The position numbers and the translations under genes are program-made. 64,000 nucleotides of DNA from Micromonospora peucetia (GTDB lineage: Bacteria; Actinomycetota; Actinomycetes; Mycobacteriales; Micromonosporaceae): NCBI RefSeq assembly GCF_900091625.1, contig NZ_FMIC01000002.1, forward strand, positions 682,001 through 746,000. Reading direction: 5' to 3'. The notes under the pieces are model-generated. The model worked only from the letters and a program-made list of their open reading frames with translations. It searched no databases and had not been told where the DNA came from. Below, one piece after another: positions 43,425 through 52,008 of this stretch; the first letter of the stretch is position 1; each line of letters opens with the position of its first letter.

Positions 43425-44369
43425 TCAGAGGGAGCGTACGGCGCCCGGCATGGTGAACTCGATGGTCTCGCGGGCGACCTCACGCTCCACGACGGTCACC
43501 GGCCCGCGCGCCCGCAGCGCCTCGACCACCCCCGAGACCAGATGCGGTGGGGCGGACGCGCCTGCGGTGACGCCGACCGTGGCGACGCCCGTCAGCCACT
43601 CCGGCCGGATTCCCGTTGCGTCCTCGATGAGGTGGGCCGGCCGGCCCGCGCGGCGGGCCAGCTCGACGAGCCGCTGCGTGTTCGCCGAATTCGTCGAGCC
43701 GACCACGAGCACGAGGTCGGACTCCTCGGCGACGGCCCGCAACGCCGCCTGCCGGTTCGTCGAGGCGTAGCAGATGTCGGCCGAGGACGGCCCGCGCAAC
43801 GCGGGGAACCGCTCACGCAGCACGTCGAGCACCTCGGTGGTCTCGTCCACGGCGAGCGTGGTCTGGGTCAGGTACGACACGCGCCGCGGGTCGGCGACCT
43901 CGACCGTGCGCGCGTCCTCCAGCGACTGCACGAGCAACATCCGGTCCGGCGCCTCGCCCAGGGTGCCCTCGGTCTCCTCGTGCCCCGCGTGCCCCACGAG
44001 GAGCACGGTGTCCCCACGGTCGGCGTACCGGCGCGCCTCCGTGTGCACCTTCGCCACCAGCGGGCACGTCGCGTCGAACACCTCCAGGCCGAGCCGGGCG
44101 GCCTCGGCGCGCACCACGGGCGACACCCCGTGCGCCGAGAACACCACCGTCGCGCCGGCCGGCACCTCGTCGAGTTCCTCGACGAACACGGCGCCACGCG
44201 ACTCCAGGTCGGCGACGACGTGCGCGTTGTGGACGATCTGTTTCCGGACGTACACCGGGCTGCCCCGGCTGGTGATCGCACGCTCGACGATCTCGATGGC
44301 ACGTTCGACACCGGCGCAGAACGCACGCGGTGCCGCGAGCAGTACCGTTACAGACTCGGCTACGGACAT
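43425..44369 (-). CDS. ispH: 4-hydroxy-3-methylbut-2-enyl diphosphate reductase
   Basis: The 314-residue IspH/LytB has the three iron-sulfur cluster Cys residues in [18 protein letters not shown] and [11 protein letters not shown], plus the His motifs QIVHNAHV and GHAGHEE and the TNS motif [12 protein letters not shown]. It makes IPP and DMAPP from HMBPP, the last MEP-pathway step. ATG 44369 follows AAGGAG. No other MEP gene is nearby, so this looks like a pathway-dedicated extra copy. It could raise prenyl diphosphate supply for the UbiA prenyltransferase at 22958-23923. Whether another ispH exists in the genome is not visible here. Confidence 0.93.
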   Translation of the reverse strand: MSVAESVTVLLAAPRAFCAGVERAIEIVERAITSRGSPVYVRKQIVHNAHVVADLESRGAVFVEELDEVPAGATVVFSAHGVSPVVRAEAARLGLEVFDATCPLVAKVHTEARRYADRGDTVLLVGHAGHEETEGTLGEAPDRMLLVQSLEDARTVEVADPRRVSYLTQTTLAVDETTEVLDVLRERFPALRGPSSADICYASTNRQAALRAVAEESDLVLVVGSTNSANTQRLVELARRAGRPAHLIEDATGIRPEWLTGVATVGVTAGASAPPHLVSGVVEALRARGPVTVVEREVARETIEFTMPGAVRSL

Positions 44370-44479
44370 CGCGCACTCCTTCCCACGTATCTCCGCAGTA
44401 TCGAGCCGCGTCCTCGCAATCCGGTGGCGTCCGGGTGGAGCCCCGGCGACGCCGCCCGCCGGAGCCGGGCCCTACCCCG

Positions 44480-45064
44480 CTATCCGTCGACGCGGTAGGC
44501 GGCGAGGACCGTCTCGGAAATGAGGCGCGGGGCGTCCGTCCGGTCCACCTGCCCGTTGGCCACGTCGACGGCGGCGCCCTTCATGATGTGGTGCAGGACA
44601 CTGGTCAGCCAGCTCGCCGGAAGGTCGGCCCGGAACACTCCCTCATCCTGACCGCGGCGAATCAGCTGGTCGACGCGCCGCGCCGGCTCGGCGTGCAGCT
44701 CGTGCACGCGCCCGGGCGGCAACGACGCCTGCGCCGCCTCCAGGACGGCGCTCGACTGGGCGATCAGCAGCCAGGTCGACCGGATCAGGACACGCAGCGC
44801 GTCGCGCGGGTCACCGGTCAGGTCGAGGCCCGCCAGGAGTTCCTCCCCCTCGACCAGCACCCGGGTCAGCGCGGCCTCGACCAGGACGTCCCGGGACGGG
44901 AAGTGACCGTAGAGGGTCACCCGACCCACCCCCGCCGTCTGCGCGATCGCGCTCACGCTCGCGTGGGGGTCGCGGCTCAGGCAGCTCACCGCCGCCTCCA
45001 GGATCCTCTCCACGTTGTGCTGGGCGTCGGCCCGGCGGGTCGGCTTGGCCAGTGGGCGAGTCAT
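44480..45064 (-). CDS. TetR-family repressor
   Basis: The 194-residue regulator has the N-terminal TetR helix-turn-helix (VERILEAAVSCLSRDPHAS, VGRVTLYGHFPSRDVLVEAA) and a helical ligand domain. ATG 45064 follows GGAG nine bases upstream. It is divergent from an MFS exporter gene with a 93 bp shared region that contains a clear inverted repeat. The standard arrangement is repression of both itself and the exporter until an inducer binds. The inducer is unknown, possibly one of the local products. Confidence 0.9.
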   Translation of the reverse strand: MTRPLAKPTRRADAQHNVERILEAAVSCLSRDPHASVSAIAQTAGVGRVTLYGHFPSRDVLVEAALTRVLVEGEELLAGLDLTGDPRDALRVLIRSTWLLIAQSSAVLEAAQASLPPGRVHELHAEPARRVDQLIRRGQDEGVFRADLPASWLTSVLHHIMKGAAVDVANGQVDRTDAPRLISETVLAAYRVDG

Positions 45065-45080
45065 GGAAATTCTCCTAAGT

Positions 45081-45124
45081 CGAACACGCGTGCATGAGTT
45101 AGTGTGTCTCCGTAACTCGAACAC
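45081..45124. promoter_or_regulatory. tetR/MFS operator region
   Basis: Two signals lie between the divergent genes: the inverted repeat GAGTTA (45096-45101) / TAACTC (45113-45118), and a direct repeat CGAACAC at 45081-45087 and 45118-45124. The inverted repeat is the likely TetR operator. Confidence 0.5.
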
Positions 45125-45157
45125 TACCGTTCAACTTGACGGAGGAGCCTGGCAGCC

Positions 45158-46549
45158 ATGGCAGAACCTGTGACCGCAACCGAGACCCCCACGCCCGAGA
45201 GTCCGCACCCGCAGCGCTGGCGGATCCTGGGCCTCGTCGGCATCGCCCAGCTGATGCTGATCCTGGACGTCACCGTCGTCGCGGTCGCCCTGCCGCACAT
45301 GGGGTCGGATCTGGGGTTGGGGCGGGAAGCCCTCACCTGGGTGGTGAGTGGATACACCCTCGCCTTCGGCGGCCTGCTGCTGCTCGGTGGCCGCGCCGCA
45401 GACCTGTTCGGCGCCCGACGCCTCGTCCTCGCGGGGCTCCTGCTGTTCAGCGTCGCGTCCCTGGTCGCGGGTCTGGCGACCAGCGGCTCCATGCTCCTGG
45501 GCGGTCGCGTCGGGCAGGGTGTCGCCGCGGCGATCCTCTCCCCCGCCGCCCTGTCCCTCGTCGTCACCATCTTCGACGGCGACGAGCGCAACAAGGCGCT
45601 CGGCATCTGGTCGGCGCTCGGCGGCGGCGGCGCCGCCCTCGGCGTCCTCCTCGGCGGCCTGCTCACCGCCGGGCCGGGCTGGCCCTGGGTGTTCTTCATC
45701 AACGTGCCGGTCGGGATCATCCTGCTGCTGGCCCTCCGGATGCAGCTTCCGCCCCAGGCACCCACCGGTGCGACGGCCCGACTCGACGTGCCCGGCGCGG
45801 TGCTGGTGACGGCGGCCACCGGATCGCTGATCTACGCGTTGATCCGGGCCGGCGACATCGGCTGGGGCAGCCCCACGATCCTGCTGCTGCTGGCGGCCTC
45901 CGTGCTGCTCTACGCCGCGTTCGTCGTCCGCCAGCGCCTCGCCGCGAGCCCGCTGATGGACCTACGGCTCCTGCTCCGCCGGCCGGTGGCGGTCGGTGCG
46001 CTGCTGATCCTCGTCGCGACCGCGCTGATGATCACCGTCTTCTTCCTGGGCACGTTCTACCTCCAGGGCTACCAGGGCTACGGCGCCCTGCGCACCGGGC
46101 TGCTCTTCCTGCCCGTGGCGGTCGCGACCATGCTCGGCGCGAACGCCGCCGGCCGCATCATCGGTCGCATCGGGGCGCGCACCCTCGGCGTCCTGGGACT
46201 GCTCGTCGCGGCGGCGGGCATGGCGGTCCCCGCCGTCGTCGACGGGACGGTGGCCCTGGTGATCGGCGTGAGCGTCGCCGCCTCCGGCACCGGCGTCATC
46301 TTCGTCGTGGCCTCCGCCACCGCCCTCGGCCAGGTCGCGCCGCACGAAGCCGGCCTCGCGTCCGGCATCGTCAGCACCTTCCACGAGTTCGGCGCCTCGC
46401 TCGGTGCCGCCGTCGTGTCGAGCATGGCCGCGGTGAGCATCGCGGGCACCAGCACCATCGGCTTCTCCCGCGGCTTCACCACCGGCGCCGTCATCGCCGT
46501 CGCCGCCGCGGTACTGGCCTTCGTCCTCACCCCCCGGCCGGCCCACTGA
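45158..46549 (+). CDS. MFS exporter, DHA2 family
   Basis: The 463-residue protein has 14 hydrophobic segments. Motif D1-like ILDVTVVAVALPHMG opens the first helix, motif A is GGRAADLFGARRLV, and motif C is GGGGAALGVLLGGLL. ATG 45158 has GGAGGAG ten bases upstream. It is of the drug:H+ antiporter 2 type and is under the divergent TetR gene. It may export one of the neighbouring natural products and so provide self-protection, or be a general drug pump. Both flanks differ in theme (biosynthesis left, sugar use right), and it marks the end of the biosynthetic region. Confidence 0.9.
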   Translation: MAEPVTATETPTPESPHPQRWRILGLVGIAQLMLILDVTVVAVALPHMGSDLGLGREALTWVVSGYTLAFGGLLLLGGRAADLFGARRLVLAGLLLFSVASLVAGLATSGSMLLGGRVGQGVAAAILSPAALSLVVTIFDGDERNKALGIWSALGGGGAALGVLLGGLLTAGPGWPWVFFINVPVGIILLLALRMQLPPQAPTGATARLDVPGAVLVTAATGSLIYALIRAGDIGWGSPTILLLLAASVLLYAAFVVRQRLAASPLMDLRLLLRRPVAVGALLILVATALMITVFFLGTFYLQGYQGYGALRTGLLFLPVAVATMLGANAAGRIIGRIGARTLGVLGLLVAAAGMAVPAVVDGTVALVIGVSVAASGTGVIFVVASATALGQVAPHEAGLASGIVSTFHEFGASLGAAVVSSMAAVSIAGTSTIGFSRGFTTGAVIAVAAAVLAFVLTPRPAH

Positions 46550-46650
46550 CCCCGGCCCGGTGGCCGGCGGGGGCCCGCCCACCGGCCACCGGGTCGGACA
46601 CCATCACGGCCCGGGGACCAACCGGCCGTACGCCTCGACAGCGGCGGGCC

Positions 46651-46687
46651 CGGTCACCGGTACGGCCGACAGCCGTACCGGTGACCG
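46651..46687. terminator. Bidirectional hairpin terminator
   Basis: A perfect 16 bp stem (46651-46666 with 46672-46687), loop CGACA, lies between the convergent MFS gene (stop 46549) and the GH89 gene (stop 46689). Confidence 0.65.
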
Positions 46688-46688
46688 G

Positions 46689-48836
46689 TCAGTGTCCGAG
46701 CCGGTCGAGGATCCGGGCCGCCACGTCGAGGGTGTTCCCCTCGGGTGCGGCGGGACAGCCCCCGATCGCCCCCCGCCAGGACTCCTCGTGCGCGACGACG
46801 CGGGCGCGCAGGACCTCGACGTCCGGCTCCCCCGCCGTCGCCGCCGACTGGGCCAGCCAGGTCGCCCACAGCTCCCACCGGGGCAGGTAGTAGTCCCGGA
46901 CGAGGCCGGCCCAGTGGCGGCCGGAGTAGTCGTGCAGCCCGCTCGTCTGGTGTCCCCAGACGGAGACGAGACTGCGGGCGTCGCGCTCCATGACGTCGGC
47001 CTCGGCCGGCGACCCGCCCCACGCGCGGGCATCGTCGATCCACCGGCCGACGCGCGACTCGGCGCGGGTGCCGGCGAGTTCGTCGAGGTCGAGCAGATCC
47101 GTCCGGAACCGGGCGAAGTGGTCCAGGACCCCGGCTGCGTCCCGCTCGGCGAAGGCCGCCAGCATGCCACGGATGTGGATCCGGGATCCCTGTGCCAGCA
47201 CGTGGCCGACCAGGTCGACGACGTCCCGCCCGACCTGGTCCGGGACGCCCGCCTCCGGCGCGCGGCCGAGAAGCAGCCGCGCGGCGGTGGCGATCCCCGG
47301 CAGGGCGCCGAGCACCGTCGGGTCGTTCTCGGCGTCGATGTTCGCCGACTGCCGTTGTGGCTCCGCGTCCTGCGCGACGAACTCGCCGGCCAGCCGCTGG
47401 GCCGCGAACGGCGCCTCGGCCGACCACGGCCGGGCGATGACTGGAGACGGGATGGACCGGGTGCGCCCCGGTCCGTAGAGCGTGTCGGCCAGGATCCGCC
47501 AGGCCCGGGCGAAGTCGTCGTGCCCGCACGCGTAGCGCTGCCGGGCGAACGAGCGCAGCCAGTCGGCCAGCTGCGGAACGTCCCAGGCCAGGTCGGTGGC
47601 CAGCTCGTAGAAGACGGTGTTGTTCTCGATCGCCTCCGGCGCGAGCCCGATGCCCACGAGCTGGGCCGGCTGCGTACGCCGCAGCTCGTCGACGTCGCGG
47701 CGCAGCCCGCTCAGGTCGCCGAAGAGCGCGAACCGACCGCCGAAGTTGTGGATGGCGCACCAGACCCAGCGCCGTCCGAACATGCCGTCGCGGCGCCACA
47801 TGGGTGCGTGCTCGCCCCACAGGTCCAGCAGGAGGAGCCGCTCGTCGGGGACGTCGGAGAGGAACGCGCGCACCCGTTCCGGCCGCCAGAACTCGCGCTG
47901 GTAGTGGAACGGCCAGCCCTGGAGCACCCAGGTCGCCTCCGGGTCGCTGTCCGCCATCGCCCGGTAGACGGCCCGGCCGACCGACGCCAGGTAGTCGGGC
48001 TCGCCGGACGGCGGCACCGACTCGATGAACGGGTCGACGGCATAGTGGTGGTCGGTGCCGAACAGCTCCCGCTGGATGCTCAGGAACTCGGCGGTCAACG
48101 ACGCGAACCGCTCGCTGTCGGGACTGAGGATCGGGGTGAGCCAGCCCTGCCACTCGATCTCACCGGCCGACGGGTCGGCCAGCTCCGGAGGTACGTGCCC
48201 GGCGAACATCGGCAGGACCGGTGTCATGCCCAGCGCGCGTTGCCGCTCGAGGATCCGCCGCGCCAGCTCGACGTGGCGGTCGATCCAGCTCGACGGCAGC
48301 GGTCCGCCGAACGAGTTGGTGTTGCCCATCCACGTCCACGGGAAGTGCGCCGCGCTGCCGATCCACGCGTCGATCCGGGCCGCGTCGAGCCCGGCCCGCC
48401 GGAACATCTCCGCCAGCACCGCCTCGTGGCCGACCTGCATGAGCGGGTGGGTGACGCCGTGCAGCGCCATCCAGTCGATCTCCTGCTGCCAACGGTCCCA
48501 GTCCCAGAACGCCGTCGAGTAGCCGGAGGTCACGGCGTTGAGGTAGTAGCGGACCGGGAACGGGCTGGTCAGCCGGGTCGGGGGCGCGTCCGGCCAGCGC
48601 TCCGGCCGGGGCTCCAGCCGGGGCTGTTCCCAGGTCACCTGCCGGCCGACGTACGCCTTCAGGTACTGCCCGAACGCGGACGCCGCGGCGACGGGGTCCG
48701 ACCCGCGCAGCGTCAGGATGCCGTCGCGGCACTCGTATCCGGCGACGGCGGCGTCATCGCCGGCGGGAACCCGCTCCACCCGTACGTCGTCGGCCGTCCC
48801 GGCGACGCGAGCCACGAGGTAACGAACCTCGTCCAT
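46689..48836 (-). CDS. Alpha-N-acetylglucosaminidase (GH89, NAGLU-like)
   Basis: The 715-residue protein has GH89 blocks: RYYLNAVTSGYSTAFWDWDR, EIDWMALHGVTHPL, DPFIESVPPSG (probable catalytic Glu), WVWCAIHNFGG and ENNTVFYEL. GH89 enzymes release alpha-linked N-acetylglucosamine. No signal peptide is seen, so it acts in the cytoplasm on an imported sugar. It is the last gene of an operon with a secreted phosphodiesterase, a binding protein, two permeases and a MocA-type oxidoreductase; its start is 4 bp from the oxidoreductase stop. The operon reads as uptake and breakdown of an alpha-GlcNAc-containing glycan or glycoside. Confidence 0.9.
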   Translation of the reverse strand: MDEVRYLVARVAGTADDVRVERVPAGDDAAVAGYECRDGILTLRGSDPVAAASAFGQYLKAYVGRQVTWEQPRLEPRPERWPDAPPTRLTSPFPVRYYLNAVTSGYSTAFWDWDRWQQEIDWMALHGVTHPLMQVGHEAVLAEMFRRAGLDAARIDAWIGSAAHFPWTWMGNTNSFGGPLPSSWIDRHVELARRILERQRALGMTPVLPMFAGHVPPELADPSAGEIEWQGWLTPILSPDSERFASLTAEFLSIQRELFGTDHHYAVDPFIESVPPSGEPDYLASVGRAVYRAMADSDPEATWVLQGWPFHYQREFWRPERVRAFLSDVPDERLLLLDLWGEHAPMWRRDGMFGRRWVWCAIHNFGGRFALFGDLSGLRRDVDELRRTQPAQLVGIGLAPEAIENNTVFYELATDLAWDVPQLADWLRSFARQRYACGHDDFARAWRILADTLYGPGRTRSIPSPVIARPWSAEAPFAAQRLAGEFVAQDAEPQRQSANIDAENDPTVLGALPGIATAARLLLGRAPEAGVPDQVGRDVVDLVGHVLAQGSRIHIRGMLAAFAERDAAGVLDHFARFRTDLLDLDELAGTRAESRVGRWIDDARAWGGSPAEADVMERDARSLVSVWGHQTSGLHDYSGRHWAGLVRDYYLPRWELWATWLAQSAATAGEPDVEVLRARVVAHEESWRGAIGGCPAAPEGNTLDVAARILDRLGH

Positions 48837-48839
48837 CTG

Positions 48840-50174
48840 TCACAGCTCCTCGACGGTGTGGTTCAGCCGCGACCGCTCGGCGGCGAAGGCGACGAAGTGG
48901 CTCTCCACGCTCTCCTCCAACGAGCTCGGCGCCGCGTCGACGTCGTCGCCGGACAGCCAGCTCCGGACCCGCCCGGTGAAGTCGAGCATCAGTCCGGCGT
49001 CGCCGCCGCCGTGCCCGGAGAAGGCCTCGATGACCTCGTCGACCACGCCCTGGCTGCCGCTGCCGACCTGGAACGTCTCGTCGGCCTGCCGCCCCTCCAC
49101 GTTGGGCGGGGTGTCGGCGAAGGTCGCCAGGCTGATCCGTCCGGAACGCATGTCCGCGGTGATCTGCCCGTGGCTGCCCATCAGCGTGAGCGTCCGGGTG
49201 TTCCACGCGGTGAACGCCGAGACCACCAGTGAGGCCGTGACGCCGTTGCCGAACCGCAGCGCAGCCGTCTGGTGGTCGACGACGTCGTTGTCCATCCGGT
49301 AGACGCACCGGCCGTAGTCGGTCAGCCGCAGGGCACGCCGGCGGCCGGCCACGCTCGTGTCGTTGGTGACGACCGTGACGGGCGGCCCGTCGACGTCGGC
49401 GAGCTGGTCGACGTAGAGGCGTTCGGCGTTGTACGGGCAGGTGTCGGCGACAGCACAGCCGTCGACGCAGCGCTCGGTCGAGCCCTTCGGCGCGTTTTCG
49501 ACCCGGAAGTGGCGGCGTTCGCCGAACGAGGCGACCGTGGTGCACGGCGCCCCGACCAGCCACCGGAGGATGTCGATGTCGTGGCACGCCTTCGCCAGCA
49601 GCATCGGGCTCGACTGGTCGGCGCGGTGCCAGTTGCCGCGTACGTAGCTGTGCGCGAAGTGCCAGTACGCGATGTTCTCGATGTGCGAGATGCCCTGCAG
49701 ATCGCCGATCCTGCCCTCGTCGAGCAGGCGGCGCAGGGTCTGGAAGAACGGGGTGTAGCGCAGCACGTGGGCGACGGTGACCGTGCCGGCGCTGTCGCGG
49801 GCGGCGGCGGTCAGCCGGTCCAGGTCCTCGGCGGTCGGCGCGATGGGCTTCTCGAGCAGGACGTGGTGCCCCAGTTCGAGGGCGCGGAGGGTGGGATCGA
49901 CGTGGTCGCGGTCCGGCGTCGCGACGATGACCGCGTCCCACGGCCCCCGGGTCGAGAGCGCCTGCTGCCAGCCCGTGAACCGTCGGGCCGCCGGGATGGC
50001 GTGGGCGTCACCCAGGCCGTCGCGGCGCTCCGCGTCGGGCTCGGCGACCGCGACGACCCGGGCCGCCTCGGGGTGCTCCAGGCACCACTGGGCGTACGCG
50101 TGCGCGCCGCGCCCTCCCGCGCCGAGCACGAGCAGTCGCACTGGACCCGATCCCGGTGACACAGGGTCTGTCAC
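48840..50174 (-). CDS. Gfo/Idh/MocA-family oxidoreductase
   Basis: The 444-residue enzyme has the NAD(P)-binding start LLVLGAGGRGAHAYAQW, the EKPIAPTAEDLDRL block with catalytic Lys, and the CHDIDILRWLVG motif. An insertion with four Cys (CVDGCAVADTCPYN) resembles a metal-binding segment of some subfamilies. It oxidises or reduces a sugar or inositol hydroxyl. GTG 50174 is preferred (AAAGGA eight bases upstream); ATG 50183 has its site too close, and GTG 50198 would overlap the permease stop as GTGA. It works with the GH89 enzyme on the imported sugar. Confidence 0.88.
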   Translation of the reverse strand: MTDPVSPGSGPVRLLVLGAGGRGAHAYAQWCLEHPEAARVVAVAEPDAERRDGLGDAHAIPAARRFTGWQQALSTRGPWDAVIVATPDRDHVDPTLRALELGHHVLLEKPIAPTAEDLDRLTAAARDSAGTVTVAHVLRYTPFFQTLRRLLDEGRIGDLQGISHIENIAYWHFAHSYVRGNWHRADQSSPMLLAKACHDIDILRWLVGAPCTTVASFGERRHFRVENAPKGSTERCVDGCAVADTCPYNAERLYVDQLADVDGPPVTVVTNDTSVAGRRRALRLTDYGRCVYRMDNDVVDHQTAALRFGNGVTASLVVSAFTAWNTRTLTLMGSHGQITADMRSGRISLATFADTPPNVEGRQADETFQVGSGSQGVVDEVIEAFSGHGGGDAGLMLDFTGRVRSWLSGDDVDAAPSSLEESVESHFVAFAAERSRLNHTVEEL

Positions 50175-50194
50175 GTCGATCATCCTTTCGATGT

Positions 50195-51055
50195 TCACTT
50201 GTCCGCCCCGGAGGTGAGGCCGGAGACGATGTAGCGCTGGGCGAGGAAGAAGATGACGATGACCGGCACGGTCACCGCGATGGATCCGGCCAGCAGCACG
50301 GTCACCGGCACCTGGAAGTCGGTGAGCTGGGCGAGACCGAGCGGAGCCGTCCACCGGGAACGGTCCTGGACGAGGAACAGCAACGCGTAGAAGTACTCGT
50401 TCCAGGCGATCATGAACACGTAGATGGCGGTCGCTATGACACCGGGCAGCGCGATCGGCAGCACCACCTTGCGCAGCATCGTCGGCAGCGAGCATCCGTC
50501 GAGCAGCGCAGCCTCCTCGACGCTCTCCGGCAGGGCGAGGAAGTAGTTGCGCATCATGTACAGCGCGACGGGGACGGTGGCGGCGACATAGATGACGAGC
50601 AGCCCGACGAGCGACCTGGAGAGTCCCAACCGGCTCAGGATGACGAACTTCGGCACCGCGAGCACGATGCCCGGGAACAGGTAGACGGCGAGGATGATCC
50701 CGCTCGTGAAGCGGCGGCCCCGGTACCGCAGGCGCGCGACGGCGTACGCCCCGAAGATGCACGCCACGATCGACACCGCGACGGTGGCGAGGGCGACCAC
50801 GAGGGAGTTGAGCACGAACCGGCCGAGCCCGAAGCCACCCGCCGACTCGTCCTTCATCGCCGTGACGTAGCTGGACAGGTCGATCTCGCCGAACCCGGGG
50901 ACGATGTCGAGGGGTTCCAGCAGCACCGCCGAGTACGGCCGCACCGAGAGCAGCGCCCCGTAGAGCACCGGACCCACGGCGCAGACGAGCGCGACGGTGA
51001 TGAGCGTCCACCGCAGGACGTTGACCGGGCGCGAGGACCGCATCGCCGAACTCAC
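50195..51055 (-). CDS. Carbohydrate ABC permease (MalG/UgpE type)
   Basis: The 286-residue membrane protein has six hydrophobic segments and the ATPase-contact EAA loop EEAALLDGCSLPTMLRKVVLPIA. It is the second permease of a CUT1-type sugar importer. GTG 51055 is chosen since AAGGAG lies five bases upstream and it overlaps the first permease stop (GTGA). No ATPase gene is present in the operon; CUT1 systems of actinobacteria usually borrow a shared MsiK ATPase encoded elsewhere. Confidence 0.9.
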   Translation of the reverse strand: MSSAMRSSRPVNVLRWTLITVALVCAVGPVLYGALLSVRPYSAVLLEPLDIVPGFGEIDLSSYVTAMKDESAGGFGLGRFVLNSLVVALATVAVSIVACIFGAYAVARLRYRGRRFTSGIILAVYLFPGIVLAVPKFVILSRLGLSRSLVGLLVIYVAATVPVALYMMRNYFLALPESVEEAALLDGCSLPTMLRKVVLPIALPGVIATAIYVFMIAWNEYFYALLFLVQDRSRWTAPLGLAQLTDFQVPVTVLLAGSIAVTVPVIVIFFLAQRYIVSGLTSGADK

Positions 51056-52008
51056 AACGACTCCTTCCGCCGGGAAATCAGGACGTAGCCGGCCAGCAGC
51101 ACGCAGAGGATCAGCGACATGAGCAGTCCGTAGGCTGCGGCGCTGCCGATGTCGGAGCGGGTGACCAGTTCGGTGTAGACCTTGATCGCCATGACCTGGG
51201 TGCCGCCGGCGCCCTCGGTCAGCAGGTAGACGTCGTTGAAGTTCTGGAACGACCAGATGAACCGGATGAGCAGCAACAGCAGGATCACCCCCCGCAGTTG
51301 GGGGAGGATGACGTGGCGCAGGTTCTGCCACCTGGAGGCCCCGTCCAGTGCCGCGGCCTCCTCGATCCCGCCCGGCACGCTCTGCAGCCGCGCGGTGACG
51401 AAGAGGAAGGCGAGCGGGAACGACTTCCAGATCTCGAAGGCGACCACGACCAGCAGCGACACCGGTACGGACAGGCCCGCCACGTCGGTCGAGGTGGTGC
51501 TGAGGAAGCCGATGGGGCTCTGCCAGCCGAGGTACTCCTGGCCGAACGCGTTGACGATGCCGTACTGCGGGTTGAGCATCGTGCGCCAGATCATCGCCGC
51601 CGCGATGACCGGCAGCACGTACGGGATCAGCAGCAGCGCGCGGACCAGCCCCCGGCCGCGGAAGGGGCGGCGCATTGCGAGAGCGAGGGCCATTCCGACG
51701 AGGATGGACCCGATCGTGGTCAACGTCGCGTAGGCGACGGTGGTCCAGAGCGCACCCCAGAACGCGTCCGACTGCCAGGCGTCGACGATGTTGTCGAAGG
51801 TCCACTCGATGGTGGACGGTGACAACCGGGGAATGTCGATCAGTCTCGTGTCGGAGAACCCGAAGATGACGACCAGGACGAACGGGAGCAGGACGACCAG
51901 GGCGAGCAGCAGCAGCGTCGGGCCGGTGAGGAGCTGACCGTTGAGGTTCTCCCGCTGGGAGCGGCTGAGCCGCTCCCAGCGGGAAGACCGCACTGTCGGC
52001 CTGCTCAC
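51052..52008 (-). CDS. Carbohydrate ABC permease (MalF/UgpA type)
   Basis: The 318-residue membrane protein has six main hydrophobic segments, the EAA loop EEAAALDGASRWQNLRHVILP and the FNDVYLLTEGAGG block typical of CUT1 permeases. It pairs with the following permease. GTG 52008 overlaps the binding-protein stop as GTGA. Codons 9-20 form a perfect 16 bp stem-loop in the mRNA (51950-51984), which may lower permease expression relative to the binding protein. Confidence 0.9.
   Translation of the reverse strand: MSRPTVRSSRWERLSRSQRENLNGQLLTGPTLLLLALVVLLPFVLVVIFGFSDTRLIDIPRLSPSTIEWTFDNIVDAWQSDAFWGALWTTVAYATLTTIGSILVGMALALAMRRPFRGRGLVRALLLIPYVLPVIAAAMIWRTMLNPQYGIVNAFGQEYLGWQSPIGFLSTTSTDVAGLSVPVSLLVVVAFEIWKSFPLAFLFVTARLQSVPGGIEEAAALDGASRWQNLRHVILPQLRGVILLLLLIRFIWSFQNFNDVYLLTEGAGGTQVMAIKVYTELVTRSDIGSAAAYGLLMSLILCVLLAGYVLISRRKESL
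51950..51984 (-). promoter_or_regulatory. mRNA hairpin inside the permease start
   Basis: TCCCGCTGGGAGCGGC and its exact reverse complement (51950-51965, 51969-51984) are separated by a TGA loop (plus strand). The structure lies 24-58 bases after the permease start codon, just downstream of the binding-protein gene. In ABC operons such stems often protect the upstream message and reduce downstream expression; here it is within coding sequence. Confidence 0.5.
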
